A stretch of DNA of 64,000 nucleotides from Triangularia verruculosa (GCA_033296885.1 MU863991.1:54568-118567); one strand, 5' to 3'. Positions 1 to 10,763 are shown, counted from the first letter of the stretch. The notes: generated by a model from the sequence alone, not told the origin. A program made the numbers and translations.

Positions 1-159
1 TCGTGACAAAAGGGTATTATCAAGCATAAAACCAACCCACCCACCCATACATGACCACCCAACCTGCAACCTGCGCCGTCAAAAATAGATTCCGCAAACA
101 ACCGTCTACCGAGCACGCCTTCCAACATTAAAACATCTCAGTTCGATCCATATGTAGTC

Positions 160-2757
160 TTATGCCTCAGAAATCCTCACCACCTCACAAAGCGCCCTCA
201 GCAACAGTACATCCACCTCGCCCGACTCATCATGCGCCTCGCGCTCCCTGATGAGAAGAGTACTGGTATCTCCACCGCTTTCGATACTTTGCAAGTCACC
301 CGTCTCGGTCTTCTTTAGTGTAGAAACAAGTAGCGCAATGCACTTGGCCAGTCCGTTGTGCAGTTCCCGCATCCCCGAGGCCACCGAATTGTTGCCATTG
401 GTGTTACCGTTGCCCTCGAATCCAGAAGCCATGCTGCCTCTTGATCGGATCGAGGCCCTCCCCTGACTATCTCGTCTCCTCAAAAATCTATGCGATCGAC
501 TACGTCGATGATATGGACCCCCGCCTGGTGTTGTTGGCCTATTCTGGAGGTTGCTATCTTGCATGCCTAGCACACTCGCGGCTTTCTTGGGCACTCTGTT
601 TTTGTTGCCTGGGTCGTCGAGAGAAGAACCGCAGGGACGATGACCCACTGATCCAGACACCTGTGGGTGTAGGGGTGGCATTTGCGTCGGCGGGCATAAT
701 GTGCCAATATAATTGTATGCCAGAACGTGTGCGTAAAGGGCATCACAGAGGTAGTCAGACCCGAAGGGGAAAATAGCCCTGATGGGCCTCCACGACGCCT
801 CTGCCGTTTGCCTGGGAGACCTGGCCGCCCCAAGAGTGTCGACATCGGTCGAGTTACCAGAGATGGCAGGGGAGTGCTGACGCTGATGTTGCTGCGTCTT
901 GTTGATTTTATGACTTTGACCAAACCAATGAAGCTTCCATTTCCTCGATGGCTGTGGCTTGAGGCTGCCGGCTGATGAATATAAGGACCGGTCGTCACCC
1001 ATGAGATCACATTCTGACGCCCTCCCATGCCGGAGCTTCTTTGAATATGTGCGAATATTATCAATTGTTAGGCTCGAGGTGGTCAACATTGTTTCTGGGA
1101 AACATGAAATCGAAACTCGAAGGACCTCGAGCACATCGGGCGGTAGGGGGATGCCGGGTGTCAAGTATGGTGTAGCCGAATGTGTAGTGCGTTGTGTCTC
1201 GGGGACATTAGTGTTTGGGCTTCCGAGGGGCCTTCCGTTGAAGGAATGTATTAGTGGCTTGGTATGGAGAGGGTGGCTGTAGACACCTGTTGCCCGTATT
1301 TCCTCATCGTCGTCCAGAAAAACATTTTCACTGAGGTTGTCAGGGAAAAAGGCCCCATCTAGCCGCCGGGAGTACACATGATCATTGCCATCTCGACCTC
1401 TCGAAGGTGGGCGGGAAGAGTCCCCAAATCTGTCACCAGGTCGCGCCCCAAGCACCTGCATGCTAGCAGAAGTTGCTGACTGTCCCATCGATGTCCTCCC
1501 TAGCCTTTCATAAACACTAGGCGCCATGGAGCTATTGGACAATGTACGAATGTGACCCCTGTTAAGTGACGACTTTCGTTTTGGAATTGCCGTGGGCGGG
1601 ATGTTGACTAGTCGTGGCCTCTCTCGAATTAGCTGGCTTATTTGACTGCTGGGTGTGCAAGGCCGCTCGTAAGAGCTGGGGCTGTTCGGGCGAAGATGAT
1701 GGGCGATAGCTTCGGTGTGCCTCGCCATCCCATCGTTGTAGGAGAACGTGTTGATATCGGTACCATGACTGCCAAGGACACGTTGGACATCTCGAGATCG
1801 TTGTCGGACATGTGACGACCCCTGAATCCTGGAGTTGATAGTAGCATCGGCCTCTCCCTCAGCATCAAACCAGGTCCCGTGATGAGTTTGGGCCATGGCG
1901 GGTGAAGCAGGTGGCGTGGATGGGGAAGAGCGCGAGTTGGCCTTTTGCGAAAACGATGAAGACCGTCGGCCGGAAACTGAAGTGGCCGCTGTAGTGACAG
2001 AATGCCCTCGCAGTCGAATGGAGGGCGGCGGGTCCATTCCATCGGATCCCACGCTCAGAGAGTCAGTAGACTCGCTTCTACCCCCTGCGTGTTCTTCTTC
2101 ATCAAATGGCTCGTCGTATGATGACGGAGGCTTGTCGTCTGAGGGTTGGTACATTGGTGTTGGGGGACGGGGAATGGCCCTTCCTGGCTGTGGACCGTAC
2201 TCATCTTCGCTAGATGATGCGAAGGCGGCCGAGGGGCAGCCAGCGGTCATGGACTTTGTCCTAAACACAACTTCTGAGGTCTCGAGATCACGCACGAGCA
2301 TCTCGGGGAAGTTGCAGTCAGCCAGGGGTTCATCATTGATGAGGCCCATCTCGTTGGTACTGGCTGAAGAACAGATCGACTCTGCATTGGAGGTCGACAT
2401 GTCCATGGGGTCGGTCTGTGTCTGGAAAGTTGGGGAGAGAGTCAAGGGGAAAAGTATTTTCATGCTCGAGACTGATCGCCGTGGGGGAGGCCCCTGTGCA
2501 GATGGTCCGAGACTGGAGCTCCTTCCCCTACTTCGTTCCCTGCCCTTGGTAGTGCTTGCCTGGTACGGAGCGTGCTCGTGCGCTATGAAGCTGCGGGAGG
2601 CAGGAACCAGTGTAACCGCAAATTCGGGATCCGACATGGAAGTCGCAGGGGAATCAAGCGGTTGTCGGCGATGGGGGTCCTGGCATTGCGAGAAGCGAGA
2701 GCGGGACCTGGACCTGGACCTGGGCCACGGCTCGTATAAGTCTTCATAGGCACTCAT
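160..2757 (-). CDS. Serine-rich hypothetical protein, 865 aa
   Basis: One uninterrupted reading frame. I place the start at the ATG at 2757 because the frame extends upstream only through a non-ATG codon. I do not recognise a named domain. The N-terminus carries an Arg-Ser dipeptide run (about residues 14-21) and about 500 residues of low-complexity Ser/Pro/Arg sequence, probably disordered. The last third looks more ordered. A short block contains SDYLCDALYAHVLAYNYI, and a C-terminal helix contains GMRELHNGLAKCIALLVSTLKKTE-like sequence, ending with an acidic/leucine-rich tail. The pattern of a disordered N-terminus with a conserved C-terminal helical segment suggests a regulatory or scaffold protein, but this is only inference. 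The AG just before the ATG could be a 5'-UTR splice acceptor. A 284-codon antisense frame in its 5' half is treated as a coding shadow. Confidence 0.75.
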   Translation of the reverse strand: MSAYEDLYEPWPRSRSRSRSRFSQCQDPHRRQPLDSPATSMSDPEFAVTLVPASRSFIAHEHAPYQASTTKGRERSRGRSSSLGPSAQGPPPRRSVSSMKILFPLTLSPTFQTQTDPMDMSTSNAESICSSASTNEMGLINDEPLADCNFPEMLVRDLETSEVVFRTKSMTAGCPSAAFASSSEDEYGPQPGRAIPRPPTPMYQPSDDKPPSSYDEPFDEEEHAGGRSESTDSLSVGSDGMDPPPSIRLRGHSVTTAATSVSGRRSSSFSQKANSRSSPSTPPASPAMAQTHHGTWFDAEGEADATINSRIQGSSHVRQRSRDVQRVLGSHGTDINTFSYNDGMARHTEAIAHHLRPNSPSSYERPCTPSSQISQLIRERPRLVNIPPTAIPKRKSSLNRGHIRTLSNSSMAPSVYERLGRTSMGQSATSASMQVLGARPGDRFGDSSRPPSRGRDGNDHVYSRRLDGAFFPDNLSENVFLDDDEEIRATGVYSHPLHTKPLIHSFNGRPLGSPNTNVPETQRTTHSATPYLTPGIPLPPDVLEVLRVSISCFPETMLTTSSLTIDNIRTYSKKLRHGRASECDLMGDDRSLYSSAGSLKPQPSRKWKLHWFGQSHKINKTQQHQRQHSPAISGNSTDVDTLGAARSPRQTAEASWRPIRAIFPFGSDYLCDALYAHVLAYNYIGTLCPPTQMPPLHPQVSGSVGHRPCGSSLDDPGNKNRVPKKAASVLGMQDSNLQNRPTTPGGGPYHRRSRSHRFLRRRDSQGRASIRSRGSMASGFEGNGNTNGNNSVASGMRELHNGLAKCIALLVSTLKKTETGDLQSIESGGDTSTLLIREREAHDESGEVDVLLLRALCEVVRISEA

Positions 2758-3652
2758 CGTCGTTGATACCTGATACAATGCAATGGCATCTTGAGAGCCA
2801 CCTCAACCCCTAGTCCAATGGGATTGGAGCCAACAACGTTGTGACACCTACCCGAGCCTGATTCTGTCAATGGAGGGAGGGTGCAGCACCAGATTGAGAC
2901 AGGTCACAATGGAGACATGACGACGAGACTCGGAGATGGGAGGCCGGTTGAGGGGGAGGCCGATTGAGGGGGATGTCGGCTTCCCGAACAGGTCCAGTGC
3001 CAGCTGAACCGTCCAGACACATGCTGCGTGTTGCCTGCATACGGCCTTGCGTCTATCTGATGCAGGGGGCGCCAGGACTATGGCAACACGGCATTCCGCC
3101 CGGATGGTGGATTTTAGCTTTCGCTGGCGTGAGGTAGAGACACGGACATGGTTCGTGAATTTGCTTCAGATCAAAACATGTAGCACACAGCAAGCGCTTC
3201 TCTTCCGTCATTGGCGCTACCTGTCGGGTGACCGGGTGGCAGATAGATGGCCGGTGCTATCTCCCGTCATTGGGCATGCTAGATGCATCCTCCTCTACAT
3301 ACCGCAGTATGCCAGCCCAAGGTGCATGTGGCCTTGAACGGAGCTCAGTGAGGGAAACCTATTCCCCAGATGGACGACTTCCCTTGCGGCTGAGATCGAC
3401 GCGGAATCGACTGGGGACCCTTGGGTCCGTGAGATCCCCCACAGAGGTCAGTGCGTTTTGTGGCACTAAATTCCCGAAGCTGCTGCACACTAGCAGGCGT
3501 GCCAAAAGCAAGCAAAAAAATGATGGGTAAAAATTTCAACCTCACAGGGCGACGGATGTCAAAGCGATCACCACCCGACACACGTCAATAGTGGCGTTCT
3601 ATTTTTTGCAAAAAAATATCCAAAGCTTGCGGCCGGTTCACCGTTACTTTTT

Positions 3653-3689
<37 letters not shown>

Positions 3690-3965
3690 TTTTCCGGTTT
3701 TGGTTCTGGTTCCGTGTTCTGATCCGGAGCGAACCAAGGGCGTTGCTGTCTCACGGCGATACACAAGTGGGTTCGTGCTACCAGCTGCACTCACCGGCCG
3801 GAATTTCAACTGACGGCTGCCCGTCATTGGCGTCACTTGAGACCACAAGAGCTGGACGACGTTATTTCCCCTCGTGGTTGGTGTGGGACGGGGCCAAAAG
3901 ACGAGAAGCAGCTCACCGACACGACGAGGTCGACGCAAGGGATAGACTCAGAGAGACGAGAAAAG
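2758..3965. other. Divergent intergenic region with TTTC microsatellite
   Basis: Shared 5' region between the serine-rich gene (-) and ipi3 (+). I see no convincing coding frame. The one distinct structure is the TTTC repeat listed separately. Confidence 0.6.
3651..3686. repeat. (TTTC)9 microsatellite
   Basis: Nine perfect tandem TTTC units, preceded by extra T and followed by an imperfect pyrimidine tail. It lies about 280 bp upstream of the ipi3 start codon, so it may sit in the promoter or 5' leader. Length is likely to vary between strains. Confidence 0.9.
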
Positions 3966-5336
3966 ATGCTGTCCGAAGAATTTGTTTCGGCCATCTGCGG
4001 CCCTCCGCTCTCTTCCAACACTGCCATTTCCAAAGATATCGGCATTTACTCTCACACACTCAGCCCAGCCTACTCGATCAAGTCGACCTTCAAAAAGAGC
4101 TCAGTTCCAGTGAACTGTCTTGCCGTGAGCGAGACACATGTGTTTGCTGCACAGCAGGACAAGGCTTACGTACACGTCTACTCGAGGTTACGTGGAAATC
4201 AAGAGGCCTTTGTTGCCTTTCCAGAAAGGATACGATGTGTAACCTTGGCCGGCGATGTTCTTATCATGGGCACGGCTGAGGGCCGTCTCATGTTATGGGA
4301 GGTGAGAAGCTACAAGGACCCCCAAGCTACTATTCCCTTTTGAATATGGCGCTAACTAACCATCATATAGACATGCACTGGCCGACTAGTGTCGACTCCT
4401 GCGCGCCACGTTCAGGCAGTTTCCTGCGTGGTTGCCACGCCCACTCACATCCTCACAGGCTCCGATGACTCCGATATCCACGTGTGGTCCATGTCACAGC
4501 TTTTGGAGCTGGACTCGGCCGCCGAGCCAGAGCCGGAGAGGAGTCTTTCCAACCACAGGGCAGCCATTACGGCTCTGTCTGCAAATCCAAGTGTCAGCGC
4601 CGATACAAATTTCTGTGTATCAGCCAGCAAGGACAAGTCTTGTATCATTTGGAATTACCAAACTGGCGACGCTTTGCGAACTCTCATATTCCCCAAATTC
4701 CCTCTGTGCGTCTCTTTAGACCCTTCGTCACGCGCCGTTTGTGTGTCCTGTGAGGACGGCACACTCTTTGTGGCAGAGCTGTTTGCCGAGAAGCCTCTGC
4801 TCGGACCCTCGTCAGAAGAGGCATCGACTGTGGTACAGATAGAGTCACCCTTTGGGAAGACTGCCCCAGAAGCTGGTCCTGCTTCATGCCTGAGTGTGAG
4901 CTATGATGGGACAGTCATTCTTACCGGCCACCCAAGAGGTCAGATCATGAGATGGGACATCTCAGAAAAGAACAAGACAGCAGTAGAGTTGGCCAACGTC
5001 AACGCCGCCGTCACCAATGTCGTCTTTGTCTCGCCATTCCCATCAGGCAAGCCTACCAAGACAGTGAATATCGTCAAGCCTTCACAGGCAGAACGGACAT
5101 ATACCTTTGCGGCTCAGCTTGACCCGTTAGCGACCCCCGAGTCAAGATTTGAGTCGCTTTTGAACGCCGCCGGGTTTCCGAAAGAAGCTCTGGAAAGTGC
5201 GATCGCGGCGTTTGAGCAGCCAGAGGCGGGGCTGGCGGAGGAGGATGAATTTCAGAAACACAATGCAGAGTTCTGGGAAATCATGAAGGATGAGAGAATA
5301 TTACAAAAGGATCCTTTCCGGATAAGGTCCACTTAG
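3966..5336 (+). CDS. ipi3: Pre-rRNA-processing protein Ipi3, WD40 (Rix1 complex)
   Basis: Two exons, 3966-4301 and 4371-5336, give 433 aa. The 69-nt intron has donor GTGAGA, branch site CTAAC and acceptor TATAG, and falls in phase 0. The protein is a WD40 propeller: repeat-like blocks include SYDGTVILTGHPRGQIMRWD and HILTGSDDSDIHVW, and exon 1 ends in a blade reading GTAEGRLMLWE. The short N-terminus (MLSEEFVSAICG) and the helical C-terminal tail (DEFQKHNAEFWEIMKDERI) match Ipi3/WDR18 architecture and length. Ipi3 forms the Rix1 complex with Rix1 and Ipi1 in the nucleoplasm. It is needed for ITS2 processing and late pre-60S maturation, and also has a role in DNA replication licensing in yeast. 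The family call rests on overall similarity recognised by eye; another WD40 protein is possible but less likely. Confidence 0.85.
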
Positions 5337-5850
5337 CTGGATCGGCTGAGCTAATGCAGGCACTACAATGTATTATTGATGGTCAGCCAGCAGGAGACCA
5401 GCCCGGCACACGGGTGAGCCCGCTTTGGAGGGCCGTTTCTTGGTAGGCCAGCCTACGTTTCAAAGTGGCCAAAAAGTTTTATACCCCTAAATTCGAAATC
5501 ATTGGCTGCCGAAGCATCTGCTTGAGGCTACCGCCGTTGTTGTTGGTATGTGCTGGTTTCGCCCACGCATCCTCAAGGTCGTATCTGCCAGTCTGCCGAG
5601 GACAGTTGCTGTTCGTAGCGCCCAGGGTCATCAGGAGAGTGGAACATCGCCGGCATCACGCTATTCACAGCCCCATTTTCCACACGATGTCTCATCAGAC
5701 GTTGGCCTTGTTTCGACGCTACCTGTTGGCTATCTTTCAAAATCCACATACGCTCAAGCCTATCACTTTGCCGCCACCTACCTCTTTCTGGCAATACGAG
5801 AGAGCCCGGGCTGGTTGTCCAGCAACTTTGTCTGATTCCCGGTTCAGTGA
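5337..5850. other. Convergent intergenic region
   Basis: 3' ends of ipi3 (+) and the membrane protein gene (-). No supported gene; presumably 3' UTRs and terminators. Confidence 0.5.
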
Positions 5851-7173
5851 TCACGCCTGATGACCCGGCCGTTCCACCCTTTGCTCCCACCTAACATGTC
5901 CAACCTCACCTGCCCCCGCGGAATTCACTGGATTACTCGCCGCACCCACAACCGGCTTGCCAAACGTCCCAGCCCGTCCAGCTCCATGCTCCCCGACTCT
6001 CGAATCCTCCGCCGCCGTGGCAGGCCTATACTCATCCCTCCGTCCCCTTCTCTCGACACCACCACCACCACCTAAACTACTCTCCAAACTCGTCGCCGAC
6101 CCCGACCCCTTAGGGTCCCCCTTCTCCTCACCCTGCTCCACATCCCCCTCCCTCTTGACCTTGGCCAACCGTCCATTCACCATCACCCCCGCAGCCCGCG
6201 AGTTGCTCACCGCCAGCAGCCCAGCAGACAGTATCATCAGCACCATCACCGCCAAGTTCCCCACCTGCGTCATGTTCCCCGACAGCGCGGCAACAACCCA
6301 CACGATCAGCGTTGCCGCCGCTTCGAGGTAGCCCTCGACGTCTGTCTTGTTGCGCAGCCAGGCGTCGGATGTGACGGCCTTGAGGTCGGAGAGTTTGCCG
6401 CGGAGGCGGACGGCGGCGGTGGCGTCGCCGAGGGAGATGATGTACATTGCTGCTCTCTGGGCCGATCGGGAGAATCGGGAGCGGCTGCGGTGGCGGGATG
6501 AGCTGGAGGAGGAGGTTGAGGTAGAAGAGGAGTGGGAATGGGATTTGGAGGGGTTAATGTCGTCGTTGTCGTGGTGGTCGTCTCGGGGAGGGGCGGTGCG
6601 GCGCTTGATGATCCAGATGTTGATGAAGCGGGAGGTCATGTAGAGGAAGATGAAGGAGAGACACCACCCTGGGGGTGTTGGCTTTTTTTAGTTGGGGGAA
6701 GCAAAAGGGGGGGAAGAGGGGGGCTTACAATCCCGAAAAAGAATAATTATGGCTATTGTAATGAACGTGAGCAATAGTGTAGTGAGATATAGCAAATTCG
6801 AGAGATTTAGCACGGAATGTCTCATCGGCGCTTGACGGTTGATATCCAAGATGACTTCCTCTCCGGGTTTAGCTACGGAATGGATATACCCTGCCGTGGC
6901 GGCGTTGTTTAGTTTGACGGTTCCTTCATTACCATGTTGATCTACCACTCTTGTGACACCGGTTCCTTTTTGTATCAAGTCGCCAGCTGCTTGCTGGTGG
7001 TGAAGGCCTGGTGCCAGAACAAAGACGTCTGCCCAGGAGGCGCCGCCGGTGATGGCGGTGCGTTTGGCTATGGTTTGGAGGTTTGCCAGGGCGAGCAGAC
7101 CACCTGCCGAGACGGAGATGCCCGGGAAGGGTTTGCTAGTCCACCCGGGAATGAGGGGGATTGTTGTGGTCAT
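5851..7173 (-). CDS. Fungal multi-pass membrane protein of unknown function, 420 aa
   Basis: Two exons, 7173-6729 and 6668-5851, joined over a 60-nt intron (GTAAGC...CCCAG, phase 1). Splicing produces the continuous hydrophobic stretch LFRDWWCLSFIFLYMTSRF, which supports the model. The first ~95 residues are soluble, with no obvious signal peptide. They are followed by a hydrophobic pair (LLYLTTLLLTFITIAIIILF and the spliced WWCLSFIFLYM segment), then a basic, Ser-rich loop with Arg-Ser pairs. A second hairpin follows (LEAAATLIVWVVAALSG and VGNLAVMVLMILSAGLLAVS), and then a charged, glycine-rich C-terminus. It resembles conserved fungal integral membrane proteins with no assigned function. 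I do not assign a family. About 760 bp upstream it diverges from the mitochondrial TPR-like gene. Confidence 0.8.
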
Positions 7174-7934
7174 TATAAAGGGGGAGATACAACACCTGGA
7201 CCAGCCTTGGGTTTGTGAAAGTGGTGGATGTGGTTCACAGAAGGAGGCTATCTCTGTGCATTATACATCCGCCTCACGGATCATGTGGAATATAGGGAGA
7301 AATGACGGTACAGAGTGTTGTCGTTCACCGAGCGAGAAAGAAGGGCGAGGGGGGCACAGAGGTGAAGAGGTGAAAAGGGGTAAAGGTGAAAAGGGATATA
7401 ATAAGGGAAGAACCTCAATTCTGGCCATCCTGAGATGGGAGTCGGCATCTAAATCAAGCTACCAAGAGGCCAGAAGAAAGAAGTTCAATCAATGGTGACC
7501 GTAGGCCAAGTTATAACCTCATTGTGTCACAGAAGCAATCGGAAGCCCATCATGAAGGGCTACCCGGCCGGGGTGGTTTCACGAAGGCCTAAAAGTGCTG
7601 CTTCACATGGTGACCTGGACGGAGCGGCCCGCCGGTTGGTGATGGACTGGGAGGGAGGTCGTCGCTTTGATGGCCCAAGCTCCTGTTCAGCCAAGCTCTC
7701 TGCGTGGGGGTCATGCCAAGCCGAACTAGCTACGCGCATCCATCGTCATTGAACAAAAATCCCATCTTTGAGCTCGACAACGACTTTGAAAACCATCCTT
7801 TGCCGGTGCTGGAGACGGCGCTTGGAATTGAACCGTCAGCTATGTGCTGAATCAATGACACCAGACAGGTAGCTACACTAGGTATCAAGTTTACAACAGC
7901 ACCGATTCAAGCTCGTCCATCGATACGGATAATC
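7174..7934. other. Divergent promoter region
   Basis: Intergenic DNA between two genes reading away from each other. Purine-rich from about 7310 to 7420. No coding frame supported. Confidence 0.5.
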
Positions 7935-9659
7935 ATGTCCTCGCTTTCCACTGTCACGATGCGGTCGTCCCGCCTCATGCTGCTGCGCCGGGCGGGGCTT
8001 CAGACGGCCCAGCGCAACTTCTTCCAGGCCGCCATAGCTCGCCACAACTTCCGCGCCCGACCAGATCTCCCCTTCTTGGCGGTGCCCTCGAGCTCGACAT
8101 CGACACGGGTGACGAGAGTGCGACACATGACGACGGAGCGCAAAGCTCAGCTCAAATATGAAATCTTGACGGGAATCAAGTACGTCGGCTACATCTGGAT
8201 TGCCGGCTTCGCAATCTTTGGCATCTCCTTCGCCTACTTTTGCGAACGCAATGAAAGAGACTATCCCACGACCGAGGAATGGAGCTTCATGACACGCTTC
8301 CGCATGCGAATGGCCAACATCGCTCTCTACGATCCCAAGCACGGCAACGCGGTGGACTGGATCCAAGTGGGACATTGGATTGATACCGTAATCAAGCGAT
8401 TACACGATCCAGAGTTCGAGGGAGATGGCTTAAAGGACGCACCAGATGGTCCTAAAGGGACCAAGGACATCACTTCTAAATCCGATGAATGGAGAAGGGC
8501 ATATTTCGATGCCATGATGTTTTGGGCAAAGGCAGCTGAGCATATGGAAGGTTGGGTTTGGGACACGGCAAACGGAGGAACGTTCCCTCCAGGGACTATG
8601 ATAGGGCCTTCAAACCCGTACCCCAAGCCGGTGCCGCCTGGATTCCGCAAAGCCCCTAGAGAGGAGGACTGCATTCTCAGACACGAGAACCCTAACGAAA
8701 TTTATCTCAAGATTCTTAACACAGTAGGATTCACCGACCGTCAAAAGATTGACGCCGGACTTGCCTACGGTTCATGGCTGGAATACAAGGGCATCGTCGG
8801 CCCAGCAAGCATCATTTACGAAGACGCTCTTAACTTGGCCCTGAAGCAAGTAAAAGACACTTCCTCCGTCTCACCCATCGACGAAAAGACCATGACTCTC
8901 AAAGAAGAAGCCGGTCTGCCCTCGGAGAACCTCCTAAATACCCTCACCGCCTACGCCGACTTCCGCGCGCGTCAGGGCGACATCAACTTTGCTCTCCCCG
9001 TCTACATCTCCCTCCTCAAAGCCAGAAGAAGCCTCCCCCAGCCATCCGACATCGATATCACTTCCTCTCTCAGAAGCCGTAAAACCCCACAAAGTACTGG
9101 CTTCTTTTCAAGCATTTATAACCTCGGCGCCAAGATCTTCATCCCTCCTCCTTACCCTCCCGGGCCGGGAGATGGCATTGCGCCTCCCGTGAGGGACCCT
9201 GCCGAGAGGTGCCAAGAGGCAGCTCTCAGCCTCCACATTGGCGAGATCATGTACGCCACCAACCCTGCCGCGAGGGAGGAAGGCCTGGGCTGGACGAGAG
9301 AGGCGGTGGATATCGCCGAGGAGCAGCTCCACAAGATCAACCCCAATATCAGGGAGATGAAGCCTGTCAGGCGGGTGTGCAGAGATTGTCTTGTGACGGG
9401 GTTGGAAAACTGGCAAAAGATGGTGGCGAGGCTTGCAAAGGAGGAGCAGCAGAAGAAGGAGGAGGCCGAGCATGTGGTGCCAGCGTCGAAGGGATGGTTT
9501 GGCGGGCTGTGGGGGGAGCAGACGCCGGCGAAGGTGGAGGTGAGGGATCGGTGGTCGGCGGAGGAGAAGGTTATCGAGGAGAGGCAGAGGAGGGTCAAGG
9601 ACTTTGTGGAGGACTTGAGGCAGCCGGATCGGGGGTGGTTGTCGTTTTTGAAGGCTTGA
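7935..9659 (+). CDS. Probable mitochondrial inner-membrane protein with TPR-like helices, 574 aa
   Basis: A single exon with ATG at 7935. The N-terminus (about residues 1-65) is rich in Arg, Ser and hydroxylated residues with almost no acidic ones, typical of a cleavable mitochondrial presequence. One transmembrane helix follows at about 82-103 (YVGYIWIAGFAIFGISFAYF), then a charged region. The remaining ~450 residues are mostly alpha-helical. Blocks such as RQKIDAGLAYGSWLEYKG and NLLNTLTAYADFRARQGDINFALPVY read like tetratricopeptide units. The layout (presequence, one helix, soluble helical domain) suggests a protein anchored in the inner membrane. I recognise it as a conserved filamentous-fungal protein but cannot name a characterised orthologue. 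The C-terminus is very GC-rich, with a strong shift in codon use after about 9,200. Confidence 0.8.
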   Translation: MSSLSTVTMRSSRLMLLRRAGLQTAQRNFFQAAIARHNFRARPDLPFLAVPSSSTSTRVTRVRHMTTERKAQLKYEILTGIKYVGYIWIAGFAIFGISFAYFCERNERDYPTTEEWSFMTRFRMRMANIALYDPKHGNAVDWIQVGHWIDTVIKRLHDPEFEGDGLKDAPDGPKGTKDITSKSDEWRRAYFDAMMFWAKAAEHMEGWVWDTANGGTFPPGTMIGPSNPYPKPVPPGFRKAPREEDCILRHENPNEIYLKILNTVGFTDRQKIDAGLAYGSWLEYKGIVGPASIIYEDALNLALKQVKDTSSVSPIDEKTMTLKEEAGLPSENLLNTLTAYADFRARQGDINFALPVYISLLKARRSLPQPSDIDITSSLRSRKTPQSTGFFSSIYNLGAKIFIPPPYPPGPGDGIAPPVRDPAERCQEAALSLHIGEIMYATNPAAREEGLGWTREAVDIAEEQLHKINPNIREMKPVRRVCRDCLVTGLENWQKMVARLAKEEQQKKEEAEHVVPASKGWFGGLWGEQTPAKVEVRDRWSAEEKVIEERQRRVKDFVEDLRQPDRGWLSFLKA

Positions 9660-9966
9660 CCAAGTGGATTTCAGATTGGTAGTGGGTGGAGGTCTTTTGT
9701 GACTTTGTCATGTTGTACATCAGGTGTTCATTTTTCTGGTTTATCGCCTTTGGGGATCCTCTCGCTTGCTAGGGAAAGGTGGTTGCGGCAGATTTGGCCG
9801 GGCCTATGTGTACAAAAAGTGTCAGTTACCTACTTTGTTGACGAATATGATACCATTGAAGAATCACGTTGTAGTCTCGCCGAATGTGAATCGGGAGATT
9901 TCAGTAGGAGGGCAAGAATTGTATCCAGAGAGAAGGGACATAGTGGACGTAGAGTAAATCAGCGCT
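9660..9966. other. Intergenic, 3' flank of the mitochondrial gene
   Basis: No gene seen between the stop codon at 9659 and the MITE. Presumably 3' UTR. Confidence 0.4.
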
Positions 9967-9974
9967 TTTTATTT
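9967..9974. other. Left target-site duplication (8 bp)
   Basis: The 8-mer TTTTATTT directly abuts the left inverted repeat of the MITE. The identical 8-mer occurs at 10298-10305 on the right side. Confidence 0.75.
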
Positions 9975-10297
9975 GAGCAATAGTTTTGGGGCCCCCCGAT
10001 TTATCTTTTAGGACCCCCTCTAGGCTATACATTTCCTTAACCCTAACGATTTTTAAGCCTTTCAACTATCTTTTTAAGCCTTTCAACTATCTTTTAAAGC
10101 CTTTCAATTATCTTTTAAGGCCTTTTAACTATCTTTTAAGGCCTTTTAACTATTTTTAAAGGCCTTTTAATTATCTTTTAATATTATATACCCACTTTAC
10201 GGTGCTAGTTATTTTATCCAAGACGTATATGGGTCGTGGGTCGGGTCGGGGGGGGGGGTCCCAAAAGATAAATCGGGGGGTCCCAGAACTATTGCTC
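9975..10297. mobile_element. Non-autonomous MITE, hAT-like (8-bp target duplication)
   Basis: A 323-bp element. Its 44-bp terminal inverted repeats lie at 9975-10018 and 10254-10297, begin GAGCAATAGT, and match at 41 of 44 positions by eye. It is flanked by a perfect 8-bp direct duplication (TTTTATTT). The interior is AT-rich, holds a tandem 21-mer array, and has no coding capacity, so transposase would have to come in trans. An 8-bp duplication is the hallmark of the hAT superfamily. The termini do not show the classical CAG start, so Mutator-like or another superfamily is possible. The nearly intact arms and duplication suggest a fairly recent insertion. Confidence 0.8.
10051..10180. repeat. 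Tandem ~21-bp repeat inside the MITE
   Basis: About six imperfect copies of a 20-21 bp unit (TTTTAAGCCTTTCAACTATC and variants with AAGGCCTTTTAA). Later copies differ from earlier ones mainly by C/T and A/G changes. Such subterminal arrays can be transposase-binding sites in hAT elements, but that is inference here. Confidence 0.85.
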
Positions 10298-10305
10298 TTT
10301 TATTT
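10298..10305. other. Right target-site duplication (8 bp)
   Basis: TTTTATTT immediately after the right inverted repeat, identical to the left copy at 9967-9974. Confidence 0.75.
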
Positions 10306-10763
10306 CCAGCCCTTTGCTTCCGTGCTAGGGCACTATTATCTACAAGTCACCGCAATTGATACCAAAGAAAGGCCATATCCCCGTTTCCCCAACTCCGTAT
10401 TGTAAAAACCCAGCCTGTGCCCCTGACATCATTGCTTCTGAAGAAGAAATGGCAAATTCGCTTTAAATATCCCCGGGCTAGATATGCCCTTGTAAAAAGC
10501 CAATTTCATGATTGTGGTATAGACGAGGCAAGAAAAGGCAAGACAAAATCGCCTCGATCCATCCTTCATATTCCCGTCTGTAAAAAGCAACGCGATAGTG
10601 GTAGAAAAAAAAAAGCAAATCATGACTGTCCAGTGCTGTAGCACGAGTCTTTTCTTGCGCAAATCCCATCCGCGGCTACGCTTCGTTCTGGTGCCCATCG
10701 TCCCCAACTTTCATCACCAGAACCCAATCCCTTGTTCCCACCCCATTCTCGAGAACGTCAGCC
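10306..10763. other. Intergenic, downstream of the coiled-coil gene
   Basis: Between the MITE and the stop codon of the minus-strand coiled-coil gene. No supported gene; likely its 3' UTR. Confidence 0.4.

Noticed and set aside
1895..2749. 284-codon frame antisense to the serine-rich gene
   Set aside because: Low-complexity mirror of Ser/Arg/Pro codons on the other strand; no domain.
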